Source: CAZXCK01 sp964639225
GTDB lineage: Bacteria; Chloroflexota; Anaerolineae; Aggregatilineales; Phototrophicaceae
Length of the DNA: 64,000 nucleotides
NCBI GenBank assembly: GCA_964639225.1
Contig: CAZXCK010000001.1
Coordinates: 62,001-126,000 of the forward strand
Direction: 5' to 3'
This document shows, piece after piece, positions 53,180-63,048 of the stretch (within the stretch, counting starts at the first letter, position 1; the number at the start of each line of letters is the position of its first letter). The position numbers and the translations under genes are program-made. Below the pieces are notes generated by a model, which was not told the DNA's origin, made no database searches, and saw nothing but the letters and a program-made list of their open reading frames with translations.

Positions 53180-54175
53180 GTGGAAGACCCTATTGTAGAC
53201 GATGACTCGCTGGCAGCAGAATCACTTGTCGAAACCCTGCGCGCTCAGATTGTACCAGTAGACCCCGAAGATACGATGGCCGAAGCAGGCCGCAAAATCC
53301 TGCTGGCGGATTTCGTGCAGATGCTCGAACACGAGGCTGGCAGCCGCATAGGCGAAGACATCGAACACGTCCACCAGATGCGCGTGGCCACGCGCCGCAT
53401 GCGCAGCGCATTTCGTCTGTTGGAAGCATACTACAAACCCGGAGCCATCCAGCCTTATATACAGGGGCTGCGCCAGATCGCCCGGCGGTTGGGCAAAATC
53501 CGCGATCTGGATGTGATGATCGACGATTTGCAGCAGTACCAGGCTAAACAGCCCCCGGAACACGAGCATGTCTTCGACTCGATTATCGAACGTCTGGACA
53601 AGCGCCGCCGCCGCGCCCGCAAAAAGTTCGTCCGCTTTCTCGACAGCCCGGACTACCAGACTTTCGTCGAGCAGTACGCGCGCTTTCTGACGAAAGTGGG
53701 CAAAGGTGCGCGTTCACAGGATGCCGACGGCGTTGTGCCCTACCAGGTACGCCACGTCCTGCCGACGATTATTCACCAGCATCTGGCCGATGTCCGCGCC
53801 TACGATACGGTAATCGACAATCGGGACCAGCTTACCCTGCACGCCCTGCGCATTGAGTTTAAGCGGCTGCGTTATGCCATCACCTATTTCACCGATGTAC
53901 TGGGGACATCGGCCAGGAACTACATCTCCGAAATCAAGAAGATGCAGGATTACCTGGGACGCCTCAACGATGCGTATGTAGCCGTCCACCGGCTCCAGGC
54001 GCTGCTGGACGAAGACAAGCTGACCGACGAGCAAATCGCGCTCATCCAGAGCTACATCGAACAACTCGAAGCCGAGCAGCAACGGCGCATTACCGATTTC
54101 CCGGAAGTGTGGCAGCAGTTCAACAAACGCAACATCCAGGCGAAGCTTTCAAACGCGCTGCTGGTTCTGCGTTGA
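53180..54175 (+). CDS. CHAD domain protein
   Basis: A 331-residue helical CHAD protein. Conserved His and Arg/Lys runs that bind polyphosphate are seen in EHVHQMRVATRRMRSAFRLL and LHALRIEFKRLRYAITYF. CHAD proteins bind polyphosphate and often sit next to CYTH or polyP kinases, but none is here. GTG 53180 is favoured because GGAGGA lies 9 nt upstream; GTG 53138 would leave almost no leader after the predicted promoter and would add an acidic tail. Confidence 0.88.
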   Translation: MEDPIVDDDSLAAESLVETLRAQIVPVDPEDTMAEAGRKILLADFVQMLEHEAGSRIGEDIEHVHQMRVATRRMRSAFRLLEAYYKPGAIQPYIQGLRQIARRLGKIRDLDVMIDDLQQYQAKQPPEHEHVFDSIIERLDKRRRRARKKFVRFLDSPDYQTFVEQYARFLTKVGKGARSQDADGVVPYQVRHVLPTIIHQHLADVRAYDTVIDNRDQLTLHALRIEFKRLRYAITYFTDVLGTSARNYISEIKKMQDYLGRLNDAYVAVHRLQALLDEDKLTDEQIALIQSYIEQLEAEQQRRITDFPEVWQQFNKRNIQAKLSNALLVLR

Positions 54176-54183
54176 TCCGCATT

Positions 54184-55485
54184 CTAATTACTCGCCGGGA
54201 CCGGCTCGGTCCGGTCCCGGCGGGCGATGCTCACCAGGCGCGTCACGCCGGCTCCCAGCAGCAGGCCCAGCGCCGGATAGGCCATCAGGTAATAACGCTG
54301 CCATTCCAGCGGAGTCAGGATCACGGTCGTGAGCAGCATTGCCACCACCCAGACACCCACGACCCAGCGCGCCGCCCGATCACCAGATAAACCCCGCAGC
54401 AGTGACCAACCACCAAAGCTGGCCAATATCAGCACGACCAACCCACCTGGAAGCGACCCGCCGATACTCACACCACGCAGCGGCGACGATTCGTAACGGT
54501 CAATCTGGCTGGAGATATAACCAGACCAGGCTGGCGCTTCAAAATACTGAGGGCGTACAATCAGCAACTGACGGGCCGCGCCCGCCAACTGGTCAACAGG
54601 GCCGTCATAGCCACCGAAGGCGGCCACCTGCCCGTCGAGGATGCCAGTCCGCGCATCCAGCGCCTGCCCTATCCGCTGTATCGGGTCATCCCACCACTGC
54701 GGATGCAGCGCGAAAAAGACCAGAAGCGCCAGCATCCCGGCAGTCGCCAACTGAACGAACAAACGTGGCGCATTCCTGGCGTTCCACGCAAACGCCATGG
54801 CGGCGCCAAAGACGGCCACCAGCGTGAATCCTGCCGGATGCTTGGCGGCCAGCGCCAGGCCACCACATACACCCAGCCCCAGCGCAGCCGACCACCGGCG
54901 GCTTCGCAGCAGCCAGATGGCCGCCAGCACCACCAACAGACTGAACAACACCAGCCCTCCCTCGAACATGGCTCGGCGCCCGTTGAGCAACAGCGCGGGG
55001 TTCAGCGCATAGTACAGGCTGGCGACATAGGCCACGCCACGCCCGCCCAACATGCGACCGATGGCAAACAGTGCCACCACACCCGCTGCCAGCATCAACG
55101 CCGAGGGCCAGCGCCCCAGCATCAGCAGACGGTCACCGGGCGCGTGGCCAGTCGTCTGGTTATAGTGCCAGTCCGCGCCCCAGTCCCACTGTTCGTTGAT
55201 CTGTTCGGTGGTGTAGCCGTTGAGATGCCACGAAAGGCCGATGAGATACTTGGTCAGCGAACCGGTAATCAACCGCATATGCTGCTCAGTCGCGTTGACC
55301 GGGGGTTCCTGGTAACGCACGCGATCCAGTTCGCCGTCGAGGTAGATGTAGCCGTAATCGCGGCTCATCCAGATCGTCGTCGACTCGTCGCCATGAAACG
55401 GGACCAGGGCTGTTCCCGCGAGGATATAACCCGCCAGCACCAACAGATAAAGCGCATCGAGCCAACCCGTTTTCAGGCGTGTCAT
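54184..55485 (-). CDS. Membrane glycosyltransferase, GT39/PMT-like
   Basis: A 433-residue polytopic protein with a typical PMT/ArnT-like N-terminus: membrane segment YLLVLAGYILAG, then FHGDESTTIW containing an acidic DE pair in the first loop, and many further membrane segments. Such enzymes transfer sugars from polyprenyl phosphate donors outside the membrane. ATG 55485 overlaps the stop of the EamA gene (ATGA), so translation is coupled; a longer frame to 55581 is rejected. Acceptor unknown. Confidence 0.85.
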   Translation of the reverse strand: MTRLKTGWLDALYLLVLAGYILAGTALVPFHGDESTTIWMSRDYGYIYLDGELDRVRYQEPPVNATEQHMRLITGSLTKYLIGLSWHLNGYTTEQINEQWDWGADWHYNQTTGHAPGDRLLMLGRWPSALMLAAGVVALFAIGRMLGGRGVAYVASLYYALNPALLLNGRRAMFEGGLVLFSLLVVLAAIWLLRSRRWSAALGLGVCGGLALAAKHPAGFTLVAVFGAAMAFAWNARNAPRLFVQLATAGMLALLVFFALHPQWWDDPIQRIGQALDARTGILDGQVAAFGGYDGPVDQLAGAARQLLIVRPQYFEAPAWSGYISSQIDRYESSPLRGVSIGGSLPGGLVVLILASFGGWSLLRGLSGDRAARWVVGVWVVAMLLTTVILTPLEWQRYYLMAYPALGLLLGAGVTRLVSIARRDRTEPVPASN

Positions 55486-56423
55486 GGGTTCAACCGCTTC
55501 AATGTTCGGCTGGCACGGGACTGTCCCACACTGGCGACCAGCACACCTGTCATGATGATCGCGCCGCCAACGACCTGCCACACCCCCGGCATTTCGGCGA
55601 ACACGAAATAGGCCACAATGGTACTCAACACCGGCTCCAACTGCGTCGAGATACTCACATACGTCGCCGGGAGATAGGCCAGCGCATAATTCAGAAAGGT
55701 ATGGCCGATCAACTGTGGCATCAGCGCGACGGCTACCACCCAGCCATAACCCGCCGCGCTGTAACCGGCGACCTCGGTCCCGGTGAGCAGCAATCCAGCC
55801 AGCAGAAACAGCGCACCCGTTCCATAGACCAGCCAGATGTACGGCGTCAGCGCCAGTGTAGCCCGCAGTTTGCGTCCAACGACCAGATACACCGCCACCG
55901 CCACCGCGCCCAGCAGCGCCAGCGTGCCGCCCAGCAGCGGCCTGCTCGATACGCCGCCATCATCACCGTTAACGGCGATCATCGTGCCGCCGATCAGCAC
56001 AATCAGCAGTCCCAGCAGCACCGCCGCTGGCAACCGGGTCCGCAGGAAGACCCGCTCCAGCAACGCCACCCAGATCGGTGTCGTCGTCACCAGTACCACC
56101 GAGATCAGCACGGTCGTATACTCCAGCGACGTCACCCAGGTGGCGAAGTGCGCCGCCAGGAAAAACCCGCCCAGCAGAATCAACAACACGTCCCGACGTT
56201 CCAGCCGCCGGACCTGTGCGCGATAATCTGGCCGGCGCAGTACCATGAGGGTAAGCAGCAGCGCCGCAATCGACAACCGTCCAGCGGCGACAGTCAGCGA
56301 TGGCAGCCCCTCGCCCTGCGCCAGCCGGATAAAAATCGCCCCCAGCGAGACCGCTGCCACTCCCACCAACAAACCGAGATACGCGCGCACGGGTGTGCTT
56401 TCCTGAGCGATAACCTGTTCCAC
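55482..56423 (-). CDS. EamA/DMT family transporter
   Basis: A 313-residue membrane protein with ten predicted segments and two EamA repeats (about 14-145 and 165-300), e.g. LGGFFLAAHFATWVTSLEYT and STQLEPVLSTIVAYFVFAE. DMT members export metabolites; the substrate is unknown. GTG 56423 is used as start because AGAGG lies 4-5 nt before it; a longer frame from 56492 has an N-terminus unlike the family. Confidence 0.88.
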   Translation of the reverse strand: MEQVIAQESTPVRAYLGLLVGVAAVSLGAIFIRLAQGEGLPSLTVAAGRLSIAALLLTLMVLRRPDYRAQVRRLERRDVLLILLGGFFLAAHFATWVTSLEYTTVLISVVLVTTTPIWVALLERVFLRTRLPAAVLLGLLIVLIGGTMIAVNGDDGGVSSRPLLGGTLALLGAVAVAVYLVVGRKLRATLALTPYIWLVYGTGALFLLAGLLLTGTEVAGYSAAGYGWVVAVALMPQLIGHTFLNYALAYLPATYVSISTQLEPVLSTIVAYFVFAEMPGVWQVVGGAIIMTGVLVASVGQSRASRTLKRLNP

Positions 56424-56614
56424 AATACCTCTTTGAGCAGGGCCATCCAGCCGACAGTGGCGTAATCCTAACACCTGGATCGGCCTTCGCAAAGAGACCG
56501 CTTTTTAAGGGGACTCTCATTGTACGGGCCAGTGCTGTTTAGATAATTCTTATGCCGTTCATCTACAATATGATTGTTTGACTCTTTACTTCTACATCGC
56601 AAAAGGAGATTACC

Positions 56615-57217
<603 letters not shown>

Positions 57218-57241
57218 GGCAAAAGCAATTCACAGGTTAGC

Positions 57242-57271
57242 AAAATGGCGCTACAATACGTAGCGCCTTTT
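57242..57271 (+). terminator. Intrinsic terminator after sod
   Basis: GGCGCTAC (57247-57254), a 5-nt loop and GTAGCGCC (57260-57267) followed by TTTT; AAAA precedes the stem. Confidence 0.9.
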
Positions 57272-57353
57272 GTATTCGCTGCACATCCTCAAGTTCGCAG
57301 CTCAACCAAATGATTTGTTTAACAGAGCCTATTCAATTAAGGAGCCTGTATAC

Positions 57354-58754
57354 ATGACCGAGTATCGCATAGAGAGAGACTCCCTGGGCGAGGTGCAAGT
57401 CCCCGCCAACGCCTACTACGCGGCCCAGACCCAGCGCGCCGTGATGAACTTCCCCGTCAGTGGCATGAAGCCCTGGCCGGCTTTCGTGTGGAGCATGGCC
57501 GTCATCAAGCGGGCCGCCGCTGAAGTTCACCGTGACCTGGGCCTGCTGGACACCAAACTCGCCGACGCCATTATGCAGGCAGCGGATGAAGTCATCGAAG
57601 GCAAACACAACGATCATTTCGTTGTTGATCCCTTCCAGGCTGGCGCTGGCACCAGCCACAACATGAACATCAACGAGGTCATCGCCAATCGCGCCAACGA
57701 AATCCTGGGCTACGCCCTGGATTCCGCCGACAAGCCCGTCAACCCCAACGATCATGTCAACATGGCGCAAAGCACCAACGACACCATCCCCACCGCCATT
57801 CGTCTGGGGGTGCTGTGGCGGCTGGACGAACTGATCGACACGCTCCAGCATTTCGTCGACGAGAACAACAAGAACGCCAAAGCGTGGGATGATATTGTTA
57901 AATCCGGGCGCACGCACCTGCAGGACGCCGTTCCGATTCGGCTGGGCCAGGAAGTCGGCGCGTGGAGCAAAGCGATTGAGCGCGCCATCGACAAGGTAAA
58001 ATTCGCCGCCGAGGGCCTGCGCCGGTTGGGTATCGGCGGTACGGCTGCCGGTTCCGGCCTCAACGCCCACCCCGAATATCACAGCCGCATGGTGAAGAAG
58101 CTCACCGAGCTGACCGGCCTGAAGCTCTACGAGTCGGACGATCTGTTCGAGTCGATGCAGTCGATGCAGGACGCCGTGTTCTTCTCCGGCGCGCTGCGCA
58201 CGGTCGCCCAGGAGTTCACCCGTATCGCCAACGACATCCGCCTGTTGTCGGCTGGCCCCACCACCGGCATCGCCGAGCTGACCTGCCCGCCGGTCCAGCC
58301 TGGCTCGTCGATTATGCCCGGCAAGGTCAACCCGGTACTGGCCGAGATGCTCAACCAGACGATGTATCACGTCATGGGCAGCGATCACACCGTCAATATG
58401 TCGGGCATGTCGGGCCAGTTTGAACTGAACGTGATGATGCCCATCATCGCCCACAATCTCAACGAGATGATGCAGGTCATCATCGGTTCGGTGCGCGCTT
58501 TCACCGACAAACTGATCGTCGGCCTTCAGCCCAACAAAGAACAGGCCGAGCACTGGCTGGAGCGCAATCCCATCCTGGTGACCGCGCTCAACCCCATCAT
58601 CGGCTACAATCGCGGTGCCGAAGTTGCCAAGAAATCGCTGGCCGAGAATAAGAGCGTGCGCCAGGTCGTGCTTGAAATGGGACTGATGACCGAAGATGAA
58701 CTGGACAAAGCTCTCGACGCCCGCAAAATGACCGAAGGCGGTATCCACAAGTAA
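57354..58754 (+). CDS. Aspartate ammonia-lyase or class II fumarase
   Basis: A 466-residue member of the aspartase/fumarase superfamily, which makes or uses fumarate. The superfamily signature GSSIMPGKVNP is present, and GRTHLQDAVP has the catalytic-site His. NPNDHVNMAQSTND has Thr where fumarases usually have Ser (QSSND), and resembles the Bacillus aspartase AspB; that favours aspartase, with fumarase as the alternative. ATG 57354 has TAAGGAG 9 nt upstream, so the frame from 57270 is rejected. Confidence 0.88.
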   Translation: MTEYRIERDSLGEVQVPANAYYAAQTQRAVMNFPVSGMKPWPAFVWSMAVIKRAAAEVHRDLGLLDTKLADAIMQAADEVIEGKHNDHFVVDPFQAGAGTSHNMNINEVIANRANEILGYALDSADKPVNPNDHVNMAQSTNDTIPTAIRLGVLWRLDELIDTLQHFVDENNKNAKAWDDIVKSGRTHLQDAVPIRLGQEVGAWSKAIERAIDKVKFAAEGLRRLGIGGTAAGSGLNAHPEYHSRMVKKLTELTGLKLYESDDLFESMQSMQDAVFFSGALRTVAQEFTRIANDIRLLSAGPTTGIAELTCPPVQPGSSIMPGKVNPVLAEMLNQTMYHVMGSDHTVNMSGMSGQFELNVMMPIIAHNLNEMMQVIIGSVRAFTDKLIVGLQPNKEQAEHWLERNPILVTALNPIIGYNRGAEVAKKSLAENKSVRQVVLEMGLMTEDELDKALDARKMTEGGIHK

Positions 58755-58775
58755 GCTGATTCACCACGATTTCGG

Positions 58776-58806
58776 AACCGGGGCGCGTACAATCGCCCCG
58801 GTTTTT
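58776..58806 (+). terminator. Intrinsic terminator after the aspartase gene
   Basis: 10-bp stem AACCGGGGCG (58776-58785) with its complement (58794-58803) and an 8-nt loop, overlapping TTTTT (58802-58806). Confidence 0.9.
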
Positions 58807-58909
58807 GTTACAGGAACTGGCGAAACGTTTGCCAAAAGTGTTAAGGTTGGCTCCGTTAATCATCGCGCTGATGACCAGCGTGTAACTCTATCATACAGAG
58901 AGGTTGAGT

Positions 58910-59488
58910 ATGGACCGAGATCAAGCCTGGGCAATCGTCGAGGCTTACACTGAGAGCGCGACCCTCAGGCGTCACATGCTGGCCGTCGAAGCCGCTATGC
59001 GTGCTTATGCACCGCGCTTCAACGGCGACCCGGACCTGTGGGGAGTCGTGGGACTGCTGCACGACTTTGACTATGAAAAATATCCCGACATCTCGACCGA
59101 GGGGCATCCCGTCGTCGGTTCGAAGATTCTGCGCGAGCAGGGGGTCTCGGAGACGATTATTCGCGCCATTCTAGCGCACGCCAGCGAAATCACCGGTGTG
59201 CAGCCAGAGTCCGACATGGAAAAGACGCTGGTGGCTGTCGACGAACTGACCGGCTTTCTGGTGGCGGTGGCGCTGGTGCGGCCTTCTGGCAGCATCCTCG
59301 ACGTTAAGCTGAAGTCCGTCAAGAAGAAGTGGAAAGACAAAGCGTTCGCGGCACCGGTCAATCGCGGCGAGATCGAGCACGCGGCAGCGGCCCTGGGCAT
59401 TCCCCTGGACGAGCACATCCAGATCGTCCTGGAAGCCATGCAGGCCAGCGCCGATACGCTGGGCCTCACCGGCCAACCGAGTGCATAA
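58910..59488 (+). CDS. HD-domain hydrolase
   Basis: A 192-residue HD phosphohydrolase. Metal-binding residues are suggested by RRHML, LLHDFDYE (HD) and AHAS. The C-terminal helical part lacks a second known domain. Substrate unknown (often a nucleotide or phosphodiester). ATG 58910 has AGAGAGG 6 nt upstream; a TTG at 58904 is less likely. Confidence 0.88.
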   Translation: MDRDQAWAIVEAYTESATLRRHMLAVEAAMRAYAPRFNGDPDLWGVVGLLHDFDYEKYPDISTEGHPVVGSKILREQGVSETIIRAILAHASEITGVQPESDMEKTLVAVDELTGFLVAVALVRPSGSILDVKLKSVKKKWKDKAFAAPVNRGEIEHAAAALGIPLDEHIQIVLEAMQASADTLGLTGQPSA

Positions 59489-59495
59489 CCTACAC

Positions 59496-59534
59496 AACAG
59501 CAGGCGATCAACCATCAGGATCGCCTGCTGTTTT
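59496..59534. terminator. Strong bidirectional terminator
   Basis: A 14-bp stem: AACAGCAGGCGATC (59496-59509) with its complement (59519-59532), then further T residues on the plus side. It separates the HD and YkuD genes. Confidence 0.9.
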
Positions 59535-59556
59535 CAGATCAGAACCGGCGCCAGCT

Positions 59557-60633
59557 TTACGGCTGCACCCTGACTGGTGTTCCCACTTCGACAAAATTCT
59601 CGTACAGCCAGCGCGCTTCCTCATTGGGCATGTTGACGCAACCCGCACTCATCGGCTGCCCCCAGTTGCTGTGCCAGTAGGTGCCGTGAATAGCATAGCC
59701 GGAATAGAAATACATCACCCATTCGACATTGGGCAGATAGTAACCCGGCCCACTCATAACCTGAGCGCGGACCTTGCGCGTGACCCGGAAATCTCCCTGG
59801 ACCGTCGGCGTGGCCGCGCGTCCGTTGGAAACGAGCACACTGTGTACCAACATGCCATCTTCATAGGCATACAAACGCGAGTCACTCAGGCTGACGATGA
59901 TCTGGCGCCCTTGTTGGATAGTCGGCTCTGGTGCCTGGAATGGCGGCGGCGTAATGATGCCCATGTCGGCGATGCCACCGTCAGCGTTCACCGCCGGGAT
60001 GGTCAGCACCTGGCCGGAATAGACCGTGTTAGGATTGCTGATGCGGTTGACCTGTGCCAGTGTAGTCCATTCCATGCCATAACGCTGGGCAATCTGAGAC
60101 AGGTGTTCGCCAGGCTGCACAACATAGGTAATCGTCGTCTGTGGCGGCGGGCCTTCGACCAACTCCGGCGCCAGATTCTCCGGCTCCGCTGGTGCCCCTT
60201 CTGCCTGTGTCGTCCAGATCTGGAGTTCCTGACCGCGCAGAATACGGTTGGGGTTCGGAATGTTGTTGGCCTGCAGAATATCATTTACGGTCACGCCGTA
60301 TCGCTGGGCGATCTGTGACAGGGACTCGCCCGGACTGACAACATGCGTTACTGGCGTTCCGGCGATCAGCGGATTCTCGACTTCCGGACTACTATCCGGC
60401 ACCGACAGGCCGGGGATCGTCAACACCTGACCGCTGAAAATGCGTGATTGGTTGGTGATGTTGTTCACCTGGGCCAGTTCGTTGAGGTCTACGCCGTACC
60501 GCAGCGAAATGCGATACAGATTCTCCCCCGGCTGGACGATGTGCGTTACCGGTTCTTCCTGTGCGAACACCGGCACGGCTATGGTCATAGCCAGTAATAA
60601 CAGCAAAACAGCAATCGGATGATAACGTCTCAT
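59557..60633 (-). CDS. Exported LysM x3 - YkuD L,D-transpeptidase
   Basis: A 358-residue envelope enzyme. A signal peptide ends near PVFAQEEP; three LysM repeats follow (about 29-75, 94-138 and 168-214, e.g. HIVQPGENLYRISLRYG). The YkuD domain fills about 245-358, with His in IHGTYWHSNWG and catalytic Cys332 in MSAGCVNM. The usual SHGC is SAGC here, which needs checking for activity. L,D-transpeptidases make 3-3 cross-links in peptidoglycan. GGGAG lies before the ATG. Confidence 0.92.
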   Translation of the reverse strand: MRRYHPIAVLLLLLAMTIAVPVFAQEEPVTHIVQPGENLYRISLRYGVDLNELAQVNNITNQSRIFSGQVLTIPGLSVPDSSPEVENPLIAGTPVTHVVSPGESLSQIAQRYGVTVNDILQANNIPNPNRILRGQELQIWTTQAEGAPAEPENLAPELVEGPPPQTTITYVVQPGEHLSQIAQRYGMEWTTLAQVNRISNPNTVYSGQVLTIPAVNADGGIADMGIITPPPFQAPEPTIQQGRQIIVSLSDSRLYAYEDGMLVHSVLVSNGRAATPTVQGDFRVTRKVRAQVMSGPGYYLPNVEWVMYFYSGYAIHGTYWHSNWGQPMSAGCVNMPNEEARWLYENFVEVGTPVRVQP

Positions 60634-60835
60634 TGTGGCAACTCCCTAGCAGGCTGCGATTGACCTTATTACTATGCACAAAAACAATCCAGCGCGCAAA
60701 CGTTAATGTTTGAAAACACTAACTATAAACCACTGATACGATGAACTCGAATTGCTGGCATAGGCATTTGCCAGTAAAATGCAGTTTCAGAGCCGCGTTG
60801 GCTTTAACGGTCTTTAGACGTTAGACAAAACACAT

Positions 60836-63043
60836 ATGCTGTTACGTGCCTATCGCATTACCGACCGTCTCGGTATTGTGCTTCTAAAATGTGGTGTAGG
60901 TCTCAGTGAGCTGTGGTTAAGCAGCGCCGGGCTGTTCGTGCAGGCTGGGCGCAGTCTGTTGAGCCGGCTGGTCAGGGCTACCGGCACATTACTATTGCTG
61001 CTGACCGCCGGTCTGGGCTGGCTGCTGCGCCAACTCTTCCGGTTCATCAAAGGGCTGGTTCTACTCGTCCTGGCTGTGATCGGGCTGCTTTCCAGACCGT
61101 TGACCGGCGCCCGAAAGCGTGCCCAACGTACTGTCGCCAGCGCAGGCGGCGCCGCCTCACGCTCGATGGCCCGCCGTTCCGCCCGTGCTGAACTTGAAAC
61201 CGGCCTGGTCGAAGACCCGCTGCGCACACAGAATCGCGCTCTCAGCGCGCTGGTGGTGGTATCGCTGGCGGCACTGGTGATCGTCGTCATCTGGGCGACA
61301 TCACAGGGCGAAACCGCCCCCCCTGCCATACCAGCCGCTGCCAACCTGAACGCAGGTACAACCGACCAGACTCCACAGCCCGATGCCCCTGTTTCCCTCA
61401 ATCTGCCAACGCCTATCCCCACGGCCACCGAGCTACCAGAAGTCCTGCAGGCGCGTGGGACTATCGCTTTTGTCGCCAGGGAATATGGGCGCGATGACAT
61501 CTGGGCTGTGCCAGTCGGCAGCACCCAGCCAATCCGCATCACCAACTCAGACGCCGACGACCGCGACCCGATGTGGTCGCCGGATGGACGCCAACTGGCT
61601 TATGCCTCACGCAAAGACGGCAACTGGGAAATCTACATCTATGACATCCTCGCCGGTGAAACCAGTCGCATGACCTACAATCTGGGCTTTGAGGCTGGAC
61701 CGGACTGGAGTCCGCAAGGTGGAGAGTATCTCGTATACGAGAATTACCAGAACGACACACACCTCGATATCTTCTTCATGCGCGCCGACGGTGCCGAGCC
61801 GCCGCAGCGCCTGCCCGGTTCATCCGATACGCCCGATTTCTCACCGGCATGGTCGCCGGATGGTCGCCGGATCGCCTTCGTCTCGTGGCGCGATGGCAAC
61901 CAGGAAATCTACATCTTCTCGCTCGACACGCAGGAAATCACTAACCTGACCAACACGCCCAACCGTCACGAGGATCATCCAGCATGGTCACCAGATGGGC
62001 GCTTCGTCGCCTACACAGCGATCGAAGCCGGCATCGAGACAATCTTTATTAAGCCCACCGACGCCCCCAACGCCGAGGCGCGCATCTTCCGACGTGGACG
62101 TGCGCCAGCCTGGTCGCCGGATGGCGACGCACTGGTCTTCGCCGTCGATGGCAGCGACTCCACGCTGATAACTGTCGCGCCGTTCGAAGCGACCGGCGTC
62201 GCGACAGAGGTCATCCAGGCACCGTTAGGCGCTACTAATCCCACATGGACTTCAGCTTCGCTGCCGGCATCACTCATCAACAGCGGCGGACTGCCACCAG
62301 CCAGCACTGACCCGCTGTATGTTGAGCGTTCGCGCGAGCCGGACGACGATCCGCCTTATGGCTTTGGCTCGTTGGTGAACATTACCGGGCCACAGCAGCC
62401 CGTCCTCAGCGAGCGTGTCAATGACTCGTTCAACGCCCTGCGCAACCGGACCAACGAAGCCGTTGGTTGGGACTTCCTGGGCAATATCACCGATGCGCTG
62501 TGGCTGCTGGATCACCGCCCCCAGCCCGGCGAAGAACGTCGCAACTGGCACCTGACCGGGCGCGCCTTCGCCTTTAACCGCAACCAGATATTCGGCTTCC
62601 CGGCCCCAATTGAGATTGTGCGCGAGGACGGCGAACTGGGCACCAACTGGCGTGTCTACGTCCGCGTAGCCGACGAAGCGCAGAACGGCGAACTCGGCGA
62701 GCCGCTGCGCCGCATGCCCTGGACGTTTGCCGACCCAGAGGATGGAGACGTCGAAGCTTACGACCAGGGCGGGCGTCTGCGTGAACAGATGCCACGCGGC
62801 TATTACGTCGATTTCACGCAGATCGCCGCCGATTATGGCTGGGAACGCATGCCCGCCGGCTCCGACTGGCGCGCGAACTTCAACGCACGTAACTTCTGGA
62901 TGTTCCGCAAAACCGACGGCCTGACCTGGTACGAGGCTATGCGCGAACTCTACACCGACAGCCAGCTTGGCGGCTGGGCGCCAACGCCTACCCCCGACCC
63001 CACCCTGGCCGCTGAAACCAGCCCGGACGGAGACGGAGAATAA
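60836..63043 (+). CDS. Membrane-anchored TolB-like beta-propeller protein
   Basis: 735 residues. An N-terminal part of about 100 residues is basic and hydrophobic; a membrane segment lies about 138-155 (ALSALVVVSLAALVIVVIWA); a Thr/Pro linker follows. Then several PD40/TolB-type repeats of the 'AWSPDGRRIAFVS' and 'PMWSPDGRQLAYAS' kind form a beta-propeller (about 205-465). The last 270 residues are a separate domain with no clear family. It likely works outside the membrane. Precedes the M23 gene by 5 nt, so the two are co-transcribed. Confidence 0.85.
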   Translation: MLLRAYRITDRLGIVLLKCGVGLSELWLSSAGLFVQAGRSLLSRLVRATGTLLLLLTAGLGWLLRQLFRFIKGLVLLVLAVIGLLSRPLTGARKRAQRTVASAGGAASRSMARRSARAELETGLVEDPLRTQNRALSALVVVSLAALVIVVIWATSQGETAPPAIPAAANLNAGTTDQTPQPDAPVSLNLPTPIPTATELPEVLQARGTIAFVAREYGRDDIWAVPVGSTQPIRITNSDADDRDPMWSPDGRQLAYASRKDGNWEIYIYDILAGETSRMTYNLGFEAGPDWSPQGGEYLVYENYQNDTHLDIFFMRADGAEPPQRLPGSSDTPDFSPAWSPDGRRIAFVSWRDGNQEIYIFSLDTQEITNLTNTPNRHEDHPAWSPDGRFVAYTAIEAGIETIFIKPTDAPNAEARIFRRGRAPAWSPDGDALVFAVDGSDSTLITVAPFEATGVATEVIQAPLGATNPTWTSASLPASLINSGGLPPASTDPLYVERSREPDDDPPYGFGSLVNITGPQQPVLSERVNDSFNALRNRTNEAVGWDFLGNITDALWLLDHRPQPGEERRNWHLTGRAFAFNRNQIFGFPAPIEIVREDGELGTNWRVYVRVADEAQNGELGEPLRRMPWTFADPEDGDVEAYDQGGRLREQMPRGYYVDFTQIAADYGWERMPAGSDWRANFNARNFWMFRKTDGLTWYEAMRELYTDSQLGGWAPTPTPDPTLAAETSPDGDGE

Positions 63044-63048
63044 AGCCG

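Noticed and set aside
55479..56465. Gln/Arg-rich open frame opposite the EamA transporter gene
   Set aside because: Composition is that of a reverse-strand read of membrane-protein codons; no family resemblance.
57333..58748. 471-codon open frame antisense to the aspartase gene
   Set aside because: It is a mirror of a well-supported gene, with His/Gly-rich composition and no ribosome site.
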